Source: Allobrachymonas sp. (GTDB lineage: Bacteria > Pseudomonadota > Gammaproteobacteria > Burkholderiales > Burkholderiaceae_C). Taken from it: a stretch of DNA of 40,579 bases. The notes under the pieces were generated by a model. It did no database searches, was not told the origin of the DNA, and was given only the letters and a program-made list of their open reading frames with translations. The position numbers and the translations under genes are program-made. Positions 40,152 through 40,579 of the stretch are shown here, in pieces. Numbering within the stretch: position 1 is the first letter of the stretch; every line of letters begins with the position of its first letter. The DNA is taken from the NCBI GenBank assembly GCA_030529505.1, contig JAUMWT010000018.1, forward strand, positions 1 through 40,579, in the 5' to 3' direction.

Positions 40152-40459
40152 AAAAATCCCTTACCCTGATTTGCATCGCCACGCTGTGCGCCGCCTCTGG
40201 CGCCACAGCACAAAGCAACAACAACGAAATCGTGTTCACGCAAGGCAGCCAACTGGCGCAGTGGTGCCAGGAAGAGGCCAAGGCGCACTTCGCGGGCAAA
40301 GGCGAGGCGAGCTATCAATGGACTGCCAACCACCACACCCAAGGCAATGCGCTGATTGTTGAGGGGCAGCTGCGCACCGACAAGGGCGATGTGCCAGTTA
40401 CATGCCGAGTCGCCAGCGGCGGCAAAGAGCGACACGCCGTGATGCAAATCGGCAAGTAA
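40148..40459 (+). CDS. Small secreted cargo protein
   Basis: A protein of 103 residues with a clear Sec signal peptide (MKKSLTLICIATLCAASGAT, cut probably after ATAQ). The mature part of about 80 residues is predicted alpha/beta with two Cys that may form a disulphide (WCQEEAKAHF and TCRVASG) and a central HHTQGNALIVEGQLR. It acts in the periplasm or outside. ATG 40148 overlaps the stop of the membrane-anchored protein by four bases, so the pair is translated together and may form one system across the envelope. No family is recognised. A strong terminator ends the unit. Confidence 0.75.
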   Translation: MKKSLTLICIATLCAASGATAQSNNNEIVFTQGSQLAQWCQEEAKAHFAGKGEASYQWTANHHTQGNALIVEGQLRTDKGDVPVTCRVASGGKERHAVMQIGK

Positions 40460-40476
40460 ACGATTCGCCACACGCC

Positions 40477-40501
40477 AGCCACCTTCGGGTGGCTTTTTTT
40501 T
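40477..40501 (+). terminator. Terminator of the repressor-cargo operon
   Basis: AGCCACC (40477-40483) and GGTGGCT (40488-40494) pair around a TTCG tetraloop, followed by eight T residues. It lies about 17 bp after the stop of the secreted cargo gene. Confidence 0.95.
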
Positions 40502-40511
40502 CGCCCGTAAC

Positions 40512-40554
40512 TGACAACAGTCAATTAGACAGCGTCGTCATGAGATATTGAGCC
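40512..40554. promoter_or_regulatory. Dyad and end-like motif near the left prophage end
   Basis: TGACAACAGTCA (40512-40523) has the same TGAC-N4-GTCA form as the two late dyads, followed by ATTAG as in them, but in the opposite direction. GAGATATTGAGCC (40542-40554) resembles the right-end repeat GCGATATTTGAGGC. The region up to the window edge holds no gene. The true phage terminus may be here or just outside. Confidence 0.35.
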
Positions 40555-40579
40555 ACAACATCAAACAACGGATTTGAGC

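Larger units (their letters stand above)
12301..40579 (-). mobile_element. Mu-like transposable prophage, apparently packaging-defective
   Basis: Gene order from high to low coordinate is repressor, Ner-like, transposase A, ATPase B, Gam, HU, GemA, Mor, protease I with nested scaffold, capsid, gp36, gp37, tail tube, tape measure, tail tip proteins, Com, modification enzyme. This is the Mu order with a siphovirus-type tail in place of the Mu contractile tail, as in the B3/D3112 group. Missing relative to such phages are lysis genes, terminase subunits, portal and head-morphogenesis protein. Both boundaries are approximate: the right end lies between about 12290 and 12417, and the left end is near or beyond 40579. 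Confidence 0.9.

Noticed and set aside
12288-40566. CAACATCAA shared at both prophage ends (minus strand at 12288-12298, plus strand at 40556-40566) as att or target duplication
   Set aside because: Read outward it is an inverted, not direct, repeat, and five-base flanks do not match. At the right side it is explained by the transposase box HINGIE.
1-40579. tRNA or rRNA genes
   Set aside because: No cloverleaf or rRNA-like stretch was found by eye on either strand. A tRNAscan-SE run would be decisive.

Overview
The window is GC-rich chromosomal DNA from a betaproteobacterium, most likely Burkholderiales and near Comamonadaceae. This rests on the protein sequences and on the TIGR03623-like AddB homologue paired with an AddA-like helicase. 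About the first 12 kb is ordinary chromosome. The remaining 28 kb is a Mu-like (transposable) prophage lying in reverse orientation. Host part (1-11,905): the C-terminal end of an autotransporter; inorganic pyrophosphatase (ppa); exonuclease III (xth) behind aminopeptidase P (pepP) on the minus strand; then on the plus strand a ChbG/YdjC-type deacetylase and a translationally coupled pair encoding an AddB-like nuclease and an AddA-like helicase-nuclease. Junction (11,906-12,455): a decayed 3' end of an IS1595-type transposase gene, then the right end of the prophage, whose exact terminus I cannot fix. Prophage (about 12.3 kb to the window end): almost all genes are on the minus strand, so the map reads from high to low coordinates. 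An S24-type repressor (38646-39353, plus strand) diverges from a Ner-like gene. A strong promoter lies between them with an operator palindrome filling its spacer. The early operon holds Ner-like and winged-helix regulators, an unknown coiled-coil protein with two 18-19 bp palindromes in its gene, the MuA-type transposase, the MuB-type ATPase, three small or unknown genes in the place of Mu kil, Gam, a zinc-finger-like protein, HU and GemA, then a Mor-type activator. The late region encodes protease/scaffold (with a nested scaffold start), major capsid protein, decoration protein, gp36- and gp37-like proteins, a tail tube of siphovirus type, tape measure protein, several tail tip proteins, and finally a Com zinc-finger protein overlapping a DNA methyltransferase that occupies the place of Mu mom. 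Two cargo genes follow the repressor, one membrane-anchored and one secreted, and are probably expressed in the lysogen. No lysis genes, terminase subunits, portal or head-morphogenesis protein are present between Mor and the protease, so the prophage looks deleted for DNA packaging. Observations most worth checking: a tail protein with eleven exact 14-residue RWQ-type repeats; a shared 20-bp dyad element before the head operon and the tape-measure gene; the palindrome pair beside the transposase; a two-helix membrane ORF on the opposite strand inside the tail operon; the cargo pair; and the com-methyltransferase unit.
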